Below, piece by piece: positions 1-11,691 of a stretch of 64,000 nt of DNA. The stretch comes from Dichotomocladium elegans. Its lineage: Eukaryota > Mucoromycota > Mucoromycetes > Mucorales > Lichtheimiaceae. The stretch covers positions 1 to 64,000 of the forward strand of contig JAIXMN010000017.1 of NCBI GenBank assembly GCA_025716815.1, written 5' to 3'. Both the position numbers and the translations under genes were made by a program. Each line of letters begins with the position of its first letter. Position 1 is the first letter of the stretch. Below the pieces are notes generated by a model. That model searched no databases. It was not told where the DNA came from and was given only the letters and a program-made list of their open reading frames with translations.

Positions 1-20
1 AGAAAGCGGTTGAAGTCCAA

Positions 21-1415
21 ATGTCTGGCAAGAAAGCTACGAAGGCTATCGTTGCTGCCGAATCCAAGGAGCAAGTTCAGCAGAGATTGAAGAAGGAGGT
101 GGAACTTGTTGCCGAAGAAACCAAGGTGAAGATCTTCGGATGGTACGGAATTCTCATTGAAAACCTTCGGGCTGTATCCCGCATGGAAGGAGTCGATATC
201 GATGTTGAGTCCCGGATCATGATCGAAAAGGCCTTGGAAGATCTGGAGATCATCATGGTTGAGTCGAAACGCAAGCTCGTTACTGTGGGCAGTCTGGACC
301 TTTTCTCTGGAATTGAAGAGAAGGTTGTTTTAACTGCCGTCGTTGCCCAGACCCAAGCTTTGAACAGCTTCGACCAGATCAAGGCTGCTGTCCGCGCCCA
401 GACTTTGTCCCTGGAGCAGATCTTCACCTACACTAAAGTCTGCGAGATCGAGGAGAGCCTCGACTACAAGCTTACTCTGTTCAAACAGCGAATTGGCCAC
501 TCTTTCGAGTATGCAGCCGGTGCGACTATTGCTGCTGCTTTCGAGGGCAAGACTATCACCTGGATCGAGTCAACGGAAATGCCTGAGTCCTTCGGCAGTG
601 TGCGTGCTTTCGCTTTCGACCTTGTCGGAACAGTGACGGATCATGTCACAACCATTGCTCAAGTCTGGTCCACATTGATTCAATCGAAGGGCACGAACAC
701 TGCACTTAACAAGATTGACATCACCGCTTTTGCACTCAAGTGGCATAAGCTATTCATTGAGCGCCGCGCCGCAGGTTTACACCAATCGCTTACTGACTCG
801 GCTTTGCTTCGGTTGATCCTTGTTGAATTGCTGAAGGAACACCACGTTTGTGAAGAACTGTTGACCGATGCAGAGCGCGATCAACTCACTAGCGTATGGA
901 GCAAGCTCGATCTCTTCCATGACGCGCTTGCTGGCATTGGTCGTATCAAGAAGCAGAGCATCCAGGACACAATCGCTGTCGCCTTCTCGTCGTCTTTCTC
1001 TACTCGTACCATGATCAATCTTGCTCGTCACGGCTGCCTCTGCTGGAATGCCCAGTTCGGTGCGGACATGTTCGGATCAAAGACGGCCGAATCCGTAGTT
1101 GGCGGTATGTCAAATCTCTTGGCACTCAATGGCCCTGAGGAAATAGCCGTTGTCTCGGCGAACACCGATGTGCTTGAAGCTGCGAAGGCCCGCGGAAACC
1201 GCACTGTCCATATTCACCGCGTTTCACACGACATCACTGGGTCGCAACAATTTGACCTCGAGATCGATGGGATCGACATGCTTGCTGAGAGCTACGAGAC
1301 CATGCTTGAAAAGCAATCCAAGAAGACCATCGCGCCTGTTCAGCGTTCTTGGTTCCAGAGAATCGTGGGCACTGCTTCCGATGCTGCTACTGCTGTCCAG
1401 AAAACCTTTATTTAG
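21..1415 (+). CDS. HAD-superfamily (haloacid dehalogenase type II-like) protein
   Basis: An uninterrupted 464-residue reading frame. The N-terminal ~190 residues are mostly helical and charged and I do not recognise them. From about residue 196 the protein looks like a HAD hydrolase: FDLVGTVTD carries the nucleophile Asp at residue 200, and the position two residues later is a hydrophobic residue, as in 2-haloacid dehalogenases, rather than the general acid Asp of phosphatases. A cap-like segment rich in W, F and L follows. Later, VVSANTDVLEAAKARG fits the acidic motif and following helix of the family. The substrate cannot be read from the sequence. An AATAAAATAAT stretch about 70 bp past the stop may be the poly(A) signal. 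The ATG lies 20 bp from the window edge, so an upstream exon cannot be excluded. Confidence 0.75.
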   Translation: MSGKKATKAIVAAESKEQVQQRLKKEVELVAEETKVKIFGWYGILIENLRAVSRMEGVDIDVESRIMIEKALEDLEIIMVESKRKLVTVGSLDLFSGIEEKVVLTAVVAQTQALNSFDQIKAAVRAQTLSLEQIFTYTKVCEIEESLDYKLTLFKQRIGHSFEYAAGATIAAAFEGKTITWIESTEMPESFGSVRAFAFDLVGTVTDHVTTIAQVWSTLIQSKGTNTALNKIDITAFALKWHKLFIERRAAGLHQSLTDSALLRLILVELLKEHHVCEELLTDAERDQLTSVWSKLDLFHDALAGIGRIKKQSIQDTIAVAFSSSFSTRTMINLARHGCLCWNAQFGADMFGSKTAESVVGGMSNLLALNGPEEIAVVSANTDVLEAAKARGNRTVHIHRVSHDITGSQQFDLEIDGIDMLAESYETMLEKQSKKTIAPVQRSWFQRIVGTASDAATAVQKTFI

Positions 1416-1625
1416 ATCGACTACAAATGTTGGTTAGATTAGTGTAGGATAGTGATGAGATCTTAGCTAGTGCATAGCCAATAAAATAATATCTTGTTGA
1501 TCGTATAATATGCATATTCGGTCCCCTTTAGTGCGCAAAAACAAAAGGTCTTGATTCTATAAGCAAGGTGATTTCCAAATGTTCGTATAGGAAATAGTTT
1601 CTAGCATTTTACGTGTCTCTGTATG

Positions 1626-2990
1626 TACGCTGTTTTCCAAAATCGGAATCATGCTCTAGCAGTTCTGAACTTGCAGAATCTCAAAACTAGAAGCTTCATT
1701 GGGCTTCTTGACGTTATTATACACCTTGATCCTTCCGATCCGTTCCCACTGTTGTCCAATCTGATGTGCCTGATATCTTGTGTTCTCTTGGCTCTGTGGC
1801 GACGATATTTTTTTTCGTCTTTCAAAGCACCCCCTTTGCTGACACCCAGGCAATTTCCCTTTAGGATATATTCATTTGACAATTTGTAGCCTTCTTGATA
1901 CACCTCTGTCTAAAAACTAGAAGTCGCATTTTGCCCAGTAATCTTTCACAGTAAAAAATGTCACATACGCGGAGAAACCCTTTTTCTTTATGCCCATTTT
2001 ACATTCTGAAATGAGCAATCTACTTTTTACGATGGGCAAGACGATGTAGTCGAGGAGCGTGTTTGGTTTGACAATAAACTATCTTGTTGATGACGTTGTG
2101 TACTCTCTCCAGTCTGTTTGCTTTCGCCTAGAATATTTGCATGGTTTCTCTTGCTACGCATATCGTCCAGCGAAAGGATGTAGATTTTCAGATGAAAAAA
2201 GCAGCGTTTTAAGCTCACCTACACAGGTACAGCGACAAGGATAAGGTTATAAGAGTGCTATTCTAGAATGAATTAATCAGAATCCGTCAGGTGGCCTAGA
2301 GCAACTGACGGCACAATTGTTTCAGAAATTTGAGGGCCTCAAAGTATCCAAAACCACGCTATGCTGATTGACGAAAAATGAATCGGTTTCGACTTGTAGA
2401 TAGGAAATAACCATGCGAAAATCCATCAGCGCCTTGATTAATTGTCGCCCAAAGGGTCATGACCGGCATCGACTTTTAGAGAAGGTTGTGGCTACAGTGC
2501 CAAAAATAAGATCAAAGCAACTACGTGCACTTTTAGGAGCAATTTCAGCGTTGGATGTTCTTAGCAAATGAAGCTTGAGACTTCCACAATCACCAGCCAA
2601 GAAAAGGAGCGGCGCAACGCATGGCAACTAGTAAAGGAACTGTAAATGAACATTATCTCAGCTTTGTTAAGGCTACAATGGAACGAAATGAACAGGTATG
2701 AACACATGTACGGCCATCATTTGCCAATTGATAATCCATCTATTCTTAATGCGGAGTATATAGATACACCTATTCCCATTCTACTCACCTGAACTCAATC
2801 ATATTGAACAGCTTTGGTCGTTTGTGAAGAGTAAAGTAAAGGACAATAGGTTCTTGGGAACCGAGACACTGATGACCCGAACCAAGGATGGATCGAATAA
2901 TTACATATACTTACAGGTCTTTAGCCTACTATCGTTATGGGGAAAACCTGTGATCCGACTTCTAATAATTCTATGGAGACAACTGGAGTA
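1626..2990 (+). mobile_element. Degenerate Tc1/mariner element, copy 1
   Basis: A dinucleotide TA at 1626 is followed by CGCTGTTTTCCAAAATCGG, the same terminal sequence as the copies at 5703, 11692 and (reversed) 63536. The body keeps the shared leader near 1920-2040 (GTCGCATTTTGCCC) and short fragments of the transposase. Near 2785-2850 the frame reads YSPELNHIEQLWSFVKSKVK, the conserved block around the last catalytic acidic residue of Tc1-type transposases. The frame is destroyed by many stops and indels, so the copy is dead. The right end is uncertain; a faint match to the inverted terminus lies near 3110-3140. Confidence 0.7.
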
Positions 2991-5370
2991 TGGTGATGGG
3001 TATGGAAAAAAAAGAGTACAAAAAAGTAATATGTGAAGTCATTGGATCTCAGTTTATCTTGGATATTTGAAAAGGCTGCTGTAATACGAAGAGCATTACT
3101 TCTATGAAGAATTATGCGACTTTAGGTTGGAGCATGGATACAATGGACAAATATATTCTATATCTTTAGATTAAATAAGATACCGATATGAAAAAAGTGG
3201 ATTATCAGAGAATAGTCGTGTTGGAAGAAGGATCTGCGTAGGCAAGAGGACTTGCGCTTGGGCAGATAGGGGCAGAAGAAATGCAGAGACTACGTAGGAA
3301 ATTGGCAGGAACGATAATGCGTGAAACGGAATACAAAGAAAAGGTAATATAGCTATTCTAAGACCAGCACGAGTGTTTGCTAACCAGAAACGTGTCAGAT
3401 AGAAACAGGTTTGAGCAGGGCAAAGAAAGAACAGAGGGAGAAGTCATATACCCGGCTAAAGCGGTGGACGGTAAGAACTTTCCGTTAGACAGCATGCACC
3501 AAGTCAGATACCTACCAAGTACAAGAACGGCGAGAGTAATAAGGGAATAACTTAGCAGGGACAAGTCATTTTAATTAGGAACTGAGCTGATGATATTTAT
3601 TATGACAAAGTTATAGTGGTTTGAACAATCGGGGGGAGATTGAGCAGTAAATAGGTCTATGTGAAGTGTGCGCTTGCTGGATGATTTTTATCGAACAGCG
3701 CATGAGCAAAGCAGATGATGCAGAGAAAGAGGTGTGAGTTCCTTGTATATAAAGGATAACACGTATATAATCACACACATGTCCAGATCAAGCACTGTGA
3801 TGTGCGGCATACGAACTGAAACCTGTATAAAAACGTGGCCTACGCTGGATATATGAGACCAACAATGATACAATAGGGGTTTAGAAGCACAGATTACAGC
3901 CCATAGCACGAGCTCTATTGCTACCTGAATGTATCTTCATAATCTTAGTGCTAGATCACATTTGTATATAAACAATGTCGCATTTTGATAGATTCGATTG
4001 TCTTTGATACAACGCTTTGCGATTGAACACACTTTATCCAAATCCATCGCCTATATGAACTTGATCATGAAAAAAAGACATCAGTTGATGCCACAACTAT
4101 GTTTACGCACGAAAAAATCAAAAGTTCCGTTTAGACTTGTCTGCAACAAAGTTGTGGTCTGTTTGTTAAATGTTTGATAAACAAGAATCAAAGCGTAGCA
4201 GCGAAGAATGTCGTAGATGTAAGTTTTCTGGAAGAGGATAACATATGATATATTGCGGTAATTGTCAAGGCAGTCCCAATCACAAAAAAAAGTTGCTATG
4301 GATGATTGCTCATCCCTTATTCCACCTTGATTTCCTATAAATAATGGGATGGATGAAGAGGTCTCTGAGCAAATTATTCCATTTCCAAATCCATCCTTAG
4401 CCTCTCTTGTATGGGTTATCCGATATGAATTTTTAAACTGACATGCTTTTCGAATCTAATATTTGTCATTGACGGATAGGCCAGCCCTACCCATACTTGA
4501 TATGTCATGAGAGAAACGTCAATAAGAACATTGCACCATTCGGTTGGAGTCGCGAATTTGGCGGCCTTCGGGCTGGGCCTTGCCACCTTTTTTAGCCGAG
4601 GAGCCGTTGCTTTTGGTTTCGCTTGTGTTTTGACCCTGTCGTTCGCTTCGCCTCAACCAGTAGACCCTATTGCTTCACGTCGCCATTGTCCACACCCGCC
4701 ATCGTACCCTTGCCTTTGCTTCTGATGTGCTTTTCTTGCTTCTGCTGCTGGCTGTTCCTAGTGCACCACCGGATCCCTCTACCCTGGTCATCGCCACATG
4801 CACACCTGGATATACCGGGTAGCGCATTAGTGAAAGTGTAAAGGGACGGGTTAATATTTCCCGCTGGCTACTGGCGATTTCATATAATTTTATGCGACAC
4901 TCTTTGGCGGTATTTTGAGCAACATTATTTTATCTTCTATACGAATCTCCAGTGGAAAATAAAATAACCGATACCGACCGAACCTAGATACTACGTTAGT
5001 GTCGTGGTTGCGTCCACCAGTTCCGTCGGTAGCGGTACATAACTTTTTTATGGCAGTAGCGAGGTTGCCGCTTCGTTCTTTCATTACCATGAAACGTCAC
5101 TATAGCGATATGACCTGGGTGGTATGTCAAGAACATCGTATAAACGAGCTGACAATTGTATACAGCACTGTCATTCATTTGTGATTGGAACACAAACAAT
5201 TTATCAAGAAAATGCTCAAGAAATATATTCGTATCCAGGCTTGCAAGGAAAAATTAAAAGGAGCGATAATTTTACTTTGCTTTAGTTGCTTGAAACGCAC
5301 CTGCTTCATCAAAGGACGTCGCGTCTGTCTATCTGTCTACGAATGCCTTCTTTGCAACCTGTCGCACGTG
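2991..5370. other. AT-rich region without a recognisable gene
   Basis: About 2.4 kb with only short random reading frames. 4500-4870 is C/T-rich and may be a remnant of another element. An 18-bp word at 4882-4899 (ATATAATTTTATGCGACA) recurs at 15788-15805 next to the Fanzor relic. I see no coding exon, RNA gene or repeat array otherwise. Confidence 0.5.
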
Positions 5371-5372
5371 AG

Positions 5373-5481
<109 letters not shown>

Positions 5482-5702
5482 GTAATGGAATAGTACCGTC
5501 GATTCTAAGGGGGAAAGACCACTTGAGAGAGAGAGAGGCTCGACATAGCTTCCAGAAGCGATGAGCAGGTAGATATGATCCGTGGGTTGATCTTCTGACA
5601 TGCACAAACATTCCAACCCTATCCGCCTTCTCCCTATTGCCATATCGGGCGCTTATCAAAATGTCTCGATTAGATGGTAAAAGAAAAGATTGAGTTCTAT
5701 TA

Positions 5703-6985
5703 TACAGTGTTTTTCAAAATCAAAGTCGCACCTGCCAGTTCTGGAAGTCGCAGGATCGCAAAAATAAAAATCGCATTTTGTCTAGTACAGAAAAAGAAGC
5801 TTTCTTTTCTATACATTTTTCCATTCTGAAATGGGCAACCTATTTTTCTACTAAGATGGCCAAAATCATGTCGTTGATGAGCGTGGCTGTCTTGAACCTA
5901 TGGACTATGCCATTGATGAGGAAATGTACTCACTTCAATCCGTTTGTTCTCACACTGAATATCTGCGTAGCATATTGTGCAAAGATAACCCTGAACTTAC
6001 TCCCACACACATTCCCCAGCGAAAGGATACAGACATTCGGATGAAAGAAGCGGGGATCAAGCGCAATTACACAGCGTACACTGACCAAGGCAAGGTCAGA
6101 TTTTTCAAACGGATGTTTGAGAAGACCTTGAGTGCATCAGCTGCTAGGAATCCATGTTCGTTCAGCCCAGCGATAGGTATTACAGTACGGAAAGGACCTG
6201 ACAGCATTTTTAAGAAACCTAGAGGCAGAGGTCGTTCACGTATTCTCAACGAAGAGCATAAGAGCGCCATTTTAGAATGGGTTGATGAGAATCCGTCAAT
6301 TGTCCTAGAGCAGCTGAAGGAGCAACTGCTCCAGAGATTTGAGGGTCTCAAAGTACCCAAAACGACACTCCATAGATTTATGAAGAACGAATGCAACTTG
6401 TCATTGAAAATGGCTCGGTTTCAGCCTGTAGACAGGAATAGCGATGCAAATGTCCAAGAACGTCTTGACTGGGTTCGCAGATGGGACATGACCGACATCG
6501 ACTTTAGAAAAAACTGCTTTTTTCTTGATGAGTCTGGATTCCATATTAGTATGAAACGCAGCATGCATGGTCCAAGAAAGGGACCCCTACAGTGGTCACA
6601 ATACCGAAGACAAGAGCGATCTTGGGAGTAATTTCAGCATCAGGCATCATTAAATGTAGCTTGAGACTCCTGCAACCACCAATCAAGAGAAAAAAGAGGG
6701 CATGTCCATCTAAGTTGCGAGCAGAGGGACTGTAACTGAATATTATCTCAGCTTCCTTAAGGCTACGAAAGAGGAGATGGATAAGTATGAACATAAGAAG
6801 GGGCCATTTTTCGGTAACGGATAATGCACCTATCCATAAGGCTGAGGATATCTCTACATACATCGAGTGTTGAGGTATCGATGCGTTTATCTTCCACGAT
6901 ACTCGCCCGAACTCAATCCGATTTCGCAGCTTTGGTCAGTTGTCAAGAGCAAAGTAAAGGCAATAGGTTACCCTTGTTCCATTCT
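5703..6985 (+). mobile_element. Tc1/mariner element, copy 2 (best preserved)
   Basis: It starts at a TA target followed by CAGTGTTTTTCAAAATC, continues through the leader shared with the other copies (GTCGCACCTGCCAGTTCTGG), and contains the longest remaining piece of transposase. Similarity to the other copies fades near 6970-7000, where no inverted right terminus is visible, so the 3' end seems to have been lost. It lies about 0.55 kb to the left of the large inverted repeat. Confidence 0.8.
5900..6960 (+). pseudogene. Tc1/mariner transposase, frameshifted
   Basis: Intact from the ATG at 5900 for 243 residues: an N-terminal region ending in MKEAGIKRNYTAYTDQGKV, a basic linker PRGRGRSRILNEEHK, a second helix-turn-helix segment (LKVPKTTLHRFMKNE), then the start of the DDE catalytic domain with FLDESGFHIS giving the first Asp. 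After a frame change near 6600 the rest survives in pieces: VTDNAPIH (second Asp) near 6820 and a damaged Tc1 terminal block (usually SPELNPIEQLWS) near 6900-6955. The missing pieces and stops make it non-functional. Relatives at 1626, 11692 and 63536 show the same N-terminal peptide. Confidence 0.85.
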
Positions 6986-7543
6986 GGAATTTTCTAATAT
7001 TCAGGATCCTCTGTAGATAACGATATCAGCCTAACTCAAGTGGCTCGAGAGGAGAGGATATGGGCTTTGGGTAGGACCGTGCGTTGACTGCATCCACCCA
7101 GGCCTTCTAGCACGGTTTCGTCAAGGTGCTTTTGTCTCCGTCTGCTACCTCTGTTGCTTCCCCAGATGCTTCTGCTGCTGGTGTTATCGTTGATCTGTCG
7201 TTGTCCCTCATCGTTCCTTCCTCCAACCCTTCCGTCTTCGCATCCACCGTCGACGCTCAACAGCTCCGGCTCCTTCCTCCCCTCCCTGTTCCGCCATTGT
7301 TACCGCAATAGAACACCGTGCTACGTTCGGGGTGAATTGAATGATAAGTGGCTGATATTCTCTGTTGACTAACGGCTATGTCCCGGATAATATTTTTGTG
7401 TCATAATTTCCCTCCCCTTGTGAAAATTACTTTTGAAAATGATATATCAGTTCTCGTTCTATACCCAAATACATAAGAAGGGTCATGAAGCAGAAAGGAT
7501 AGCCCTGTACATCTCACCTAGCGCGGCAGTAGCTGAAATTCTT
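6986..7543. other. Intergenic spacer between mariner copy 2 and the inverted repeat
   Basis: No gene recognised. 7120-7310 is C/T-rich and has open frames on both strands with low-complexity composition. 7350-7380 (CTGTTGACTAACGG) resembles 15720-15740 (CTGCTGACTAACAGG) downstream of the Fanzor relic, which may mean that both derive from the end of one element family. Confidence 0.35.
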
Positions 7544-9668
7544 GAGAGAATAAAGAGTGCAATTCAACATGCCAACTGCCTGGTTTCTACCATTTATGCA
7601 CATGCATCCGCGAATATCAAGCTGAGAAAATTCACTTAGAGCGATTGATTTATTAATACATTAACATAAAACAATAGAAGGTTGGCCATGCAGGTGCCAG
7701 AGTGCGATTGCCGACGACTGGATCTAATACGACCTGGGATCCGATATATGAAAGGAATCTGCTGAGAGCAGGACTTTCACTACAGCTACCTGATGCCACG
7801 ACAAGCGTCCAGCCGGTGGCTTGCGGTTCGCCGCCCTACATGTATACAGATACACGTTGACTGCGTCCAGAAAGCCTCACATGTGGCACTCAATAGAACG
7901 AAGAGCAGGCTGCTTGAATGCAGATTGCTATAAAGCAGGAGAGAGAGTGAGTCTTGCTTCCGCAGAGAAGGTGACCTTGCTTCCGAGAGGAAGACGGTCT
8001 TGTCTACAAGAGGATGAGGGTCTTTTCTTAGAGCAGAAGAGAGTTTTATTTTGAAAGAAAATGTGTCTTTGATTCTATGGCAGAAGGAGTCAGTATTGCC
8101 CATAACAGACAGTGACGAGGTGCTTACTTTGACATGGAAGCAGAGACGGCAGGCAATGGTTGGGATCTAATATGACGTGGCGATCCCAGACATGAAAGGA
8201 ACCTGGCTGATAGCAGGACTTTCACTGCAGGAACCTGCTGCAACGACAAGCGTCTAGCCGGTGGCTTGCGGTTTGGCGCCCAACAGGTATACAGCTACTT
8301 GTTGACTGCGTCCAGAGAGCCTAACATGTGGCACTCAATAGAACAAAGAGCAGGCCGGTTGAGTGCAGTACTGCTATAAAAGCAGGAGAGAGAGTCTTGC
8401 TTCCCACCGAGAAGACGGCCTTGTTTCTGAAAGAGGAGGGTCTTGATTGAAGGAAATGGATTTGGTTCTAGAAGAGGAGTTAGACTTGTCCGTAACAAAC
8501 AGTGAAGAGGTGCTTACTTTGACATGGAAGCAGAGACGGCAGGCAATGGTTGGGATCTAATATGACGTGGCGATCCCAGACATGAAAGGAACCTGGCTGA
8601 TAGCAGGACTTTCACTGCAGGAACCTGCTGCAACGACAAGCGTCTAGCCAGTGGCTTGCGGTTTGGCGCCCAACAGGTATACAGCTACTTGTTGACTGCG
8701 TCCAGAGAGCCTCACATGTGGCACTCAATAGAACAAAGAGCAGGCCGGTTGAGTGCAGTACTGCTATAAAAGCAGAAGAAAGAGTCTTGCTTCCCACCGA
8801 GAAGATGGCCTTGTTTCCAAAAGAGGAGAGTCTTGATTGAAGGAGGAAATGTCTTTGGTTCTATGGTAGAAGGAGTCAGTATTGTCCATAACAGACAGTG
8901 ACGAGGTGCTTACTTTGACATGGAAGCATAGACGGCAGGCAATGGTTGGGATCTAATATGACGTGGCGATCCCAGACATGAAAGGAGCCTGGCTGATAGC
9001 AGGACTTTCACTGCAGGAACCTGCTGCAACGACAAGCGTCTAGCCAGTGGCTTGCGGTTTGGCGCCCAACAGGTATACAGCTACTTGTTGACTGCGTCCA
9101 GAGAGCCTCACATGTGGCACTCAATAAAGAGAAGAGTAGGCCGGTTGAGTGCAGTACTGCTGTAAAAGCAGGAGAGAGAGTCTTGCTTCCCACCGAGAAG
9201 ATGGCCTTGTTTCTGAAAGAGGAGGGTCTTGTTTCCGAACGATAAGACGGCTGCTGCGTCTTTAGGCTTGTCAATATCGGCCGCGCCAAGAAGGTGCTCA
9301 TTTTGGATCTGGTCTTGATAGCATCTGTCATGCATAGCAGAGAGAAAGAGTATATTGCTTCAGCCGCTCTGATTGCGGCAAAGGACCAAGCGATTACTGC
9401 TGCGTTATCATTACAGACTGTGGAGGTAAACAAGAAGTGAAGAAGAAGTGTGCGGTCCGGTGAAAAAAGTAGGCATGTGCGTTTTATCAACGAATGTCAT
9501 TGGTTTAACAGTACTGGGCTAGCCATTTTTCTACCTGACTCGTTCTCACGCCCCCGCTGAAAACTTCCAAGCATGTCCCATTATCCTCAATACAATCGTC
9601 CCATTTATCACCGTGCACAAGACATTTACTCCAACGCAAAACCTCGCCCCATCATCGATGGAGATCAG
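7544..9668 (+). repeat. Left arm of inverted repeat, four tandem units
   Basis: Outer end GAGAGAATAAAGAGTGCAA. Units begin roughly at 7690, 8120, 8510 and 8890, and each contains GACAAGCGTC(C/T)AGCC, GTTGACTGCGTCCAGA, CACATGTGGCACTCAATA and a TATAAAAG or near variant. The outermost unit (7690-8110) is the most divergent. The unit around 8090-8530 has no counterpart in the right arm and accounts for the ~440-bp length difference between the arms. A short frame starting MSHYPQYNRPIYHRAQ (9573) opens at the inner end. Confidence 0.9.
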
Positions 9669-9886
9669 CTTCTTTTTCGTAGGATGAAGTACGCAATACT
9701 GAAGCGAAAACGAAGCCGCGTGAATGCGAGCAGATCACCGTTCCAAAAGGAGTAATGGTCATGAGGAGGTCGGATTCAATCACCGCTTCGGAATGGATGC
9801 CGACAGCGCTAGCTGTGGAACCGTCGTTGGGGTATTACACACGGCCATTTCTGCTTCACTGTTGCCTCTACCAGGACAAAAGGAGA
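9669..9886. other. Spacer at the centre of the inverted repeat
   Basis: 218 bp that do not pair convincingly, though faint inverted similarity persists (ACCGTTCCA against ACGGTTCCA). It may be an older, eroded part of the palindrome. Confidence 0.6.
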
Positions 9887-11571
9887 CTGATCTCCATCGA
9901 TGATGGGGCGAGGTTTTGCGTTGGAGTAAATTTCTTGTGCACGGTGATAAATGGGACGATTGTATTGAGGATAATGGGACATGCTTGGAAGTTTTCAGCG
10001 GGGGCGTGAGAACGAGTCAGGTAGAAAAATGGCTAGCCCAGTACTGTTAAACCAATGACATTCGTTGATAAAACGCACATGCCTACTTTTTTCACCGGAC
10101 CGCACACTTCTTCTTCACTTCTTGTTTACCTCCACAGTCTGTAATGATAACGCAGCAGTAATCGCTTGGTCCTTTGCCGCAATCAGAGCGGCTGAAGCAA
10201 TATACTCTTTCTCTCTGCTATGCATGACAGATGCTATCAAGACCAGATCCAAAATGAGCACCTTCTTGGCGCGGCCGATATTGACAAGCCTAAAGACGCA
10301 GCAGCCGTCTTATCGTCCGGAAACAAGACCCTCCTCTTTCAGAAACAAGGCCATCTTCTCGGTGGGAAGCAAGACTCTCTCTCCTGCTTTTACAGCAGTA
10401 CTGCACTCAACCGGCCTACTCTTCTCTTTATTGAGTGCCACATGTGAGGCTCTCTGGACGCAGTCAACAAGTAGCTGTATACCTGTTGGGCGCCAAACCG
10501 CAAGCCACTGGCTAGACGCTTGTCGTTGCAGCAGGTTCCTGCAGTGAAAGTCCTGCTATCAGCCAGGCTCCTTTCATGTCTGGGATCGCCACGTCATATT
10601 AGATCCCAACCATTGCCTGCCGTCTATGCTTCCATGTCAAAGTAAGCACCTCGTCACTGTCTGTTATGGACAATACTGACTCCTTCTACCATAGAACCAA
10701 AGACATTTCCTCCTTCAATCAAGACTCTCCTCTTTTGGAAACAAGGCCATCTTCTCGGTGGGAAGCAAGACTCTTTCTTCTGCTTTTATAGCAGTACTGC
10801 ACTCAACCGGCCTGCTCTTTGTTCTATTGAGTGCCACATGTGAGGCTCTCTGGACGCAGTCAACAAGTAGCTGTATACCTGTTGGGCGCCAAACCGCAAG
10901 CCACTGGCTAGACGCTTGTCGTTGCAGCAGGTTCCTGCAGTGAAAGTCCTGCTATCAGCCAGGTTCCTTTCATGTCTGGGATCGCCACGTCATATTAGAT
11001 CCCAACCATTGCCTGCCGTCTCTGCTTCCATGTCAAAGTAAGCACCTCGTCACTGTCTGTTATGGACAATACTGACTCCTTCTACCATAGAACCAAATCC
11101 ATTTCCTCCTTCAATCAAGACCCTCCTCTTTCAGAAACAAGGCCATCTTCTCGGTGGGAAGCAAGACTCTCTCTCCTGCTTTTATAGCAGTACTGCACTC
11201 AACCGGCCTACTCTTCTCTTTATTGAGTGCCACATGTGAGGCTTTCTGGACGCAGTCAACGTGTATCTGTATACATGTAGGGCGGCGAACCGCAAGCCAC
11301 CGGCTGGACGCTTGTCGTGGCATCAGGTAGCTGTAGTGAAAGTCCTGCTCTCAGCAGATTCCTTTCATATATCGGATCCCAGGTCGTATTAGATCCAGTC
11401 ATCGGCAATCGCACTCTGGCACCTGCATGGCCAACCTTCTATTGTTTTATGTTAATGTATTAATAAATCAATTGCTCTAAGTGAATTTTCTCAGCTTGAT
11501 ATTTGCGGATGCATGTGCATAAATGGTAGAAACCAGGCAGTTAGCATGTTGAATTGCACTTTTTACTCTCT
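9887..11571 (-). repeat. Right arm of inverted repeat, three tandem units
   Basis: Inverted copy of 7544-9668. The two inner units (about 10300-11050) match the two inner left units without gaps. The third (11060-11400) is mixed: its outer half, beyond CACATGTGGCACTCAATA, matches the outermost left unit, while its inner half matches an inner-type unit. The outer end reads GTTGAATTGCACTTTTTACTCTC. The inner end carries the mirror copy of the MSHYPQYNRP frame, with one substitution in the first 30 codons that I compared. Confidence 0.9.
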
Positions 11572-11691
11572 CGATACCGTGCTAAATACTTGAAAGTTAT
11601 TCCGTATTTGTTCGGGGCATGCATATCGCGTTCTCTAGATTAATACGCCTGTAGAGTTATTCAGACTACCCATCCATATCACCAACGATTA

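Larger units (their letters stand above)
7544..11571. mobile_element. Foldback-like element: long inverted repeat with tandem-repeat arms
   Basis: The left arm (7544-9668) and right arm (9887-11571) are inverted copies around a 218-bp spacer. From 8612 to 10943 the arms are symmetrical without indels: mirrored positions always sum to 19555, and only scattered mismatches were seen in the parts I compared. Each arm is a tandem array of units of about 390-440 bp, four on the left and about three on the right. Long terminal inverted repeats made of tandem repeats are the hallmark of Foldback-type transposons in animals. I know of no such named family in Mucoromycota. No transposase or clear target duplication is visible, so it is either non-autonomous or a rearrangement product. 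It could also be a non-transposon palindromic duplication. Confidence 0.7.

Noticed and set aside
9008..10547. Mirrored 160-codon frames (9490-9008 minus, 10065-10547 plus) as a gene pair
   Set aside because: They run outward through the tandem repeats, have unlikely composition and no domain; identity reflects the palindrome, not coding selection.
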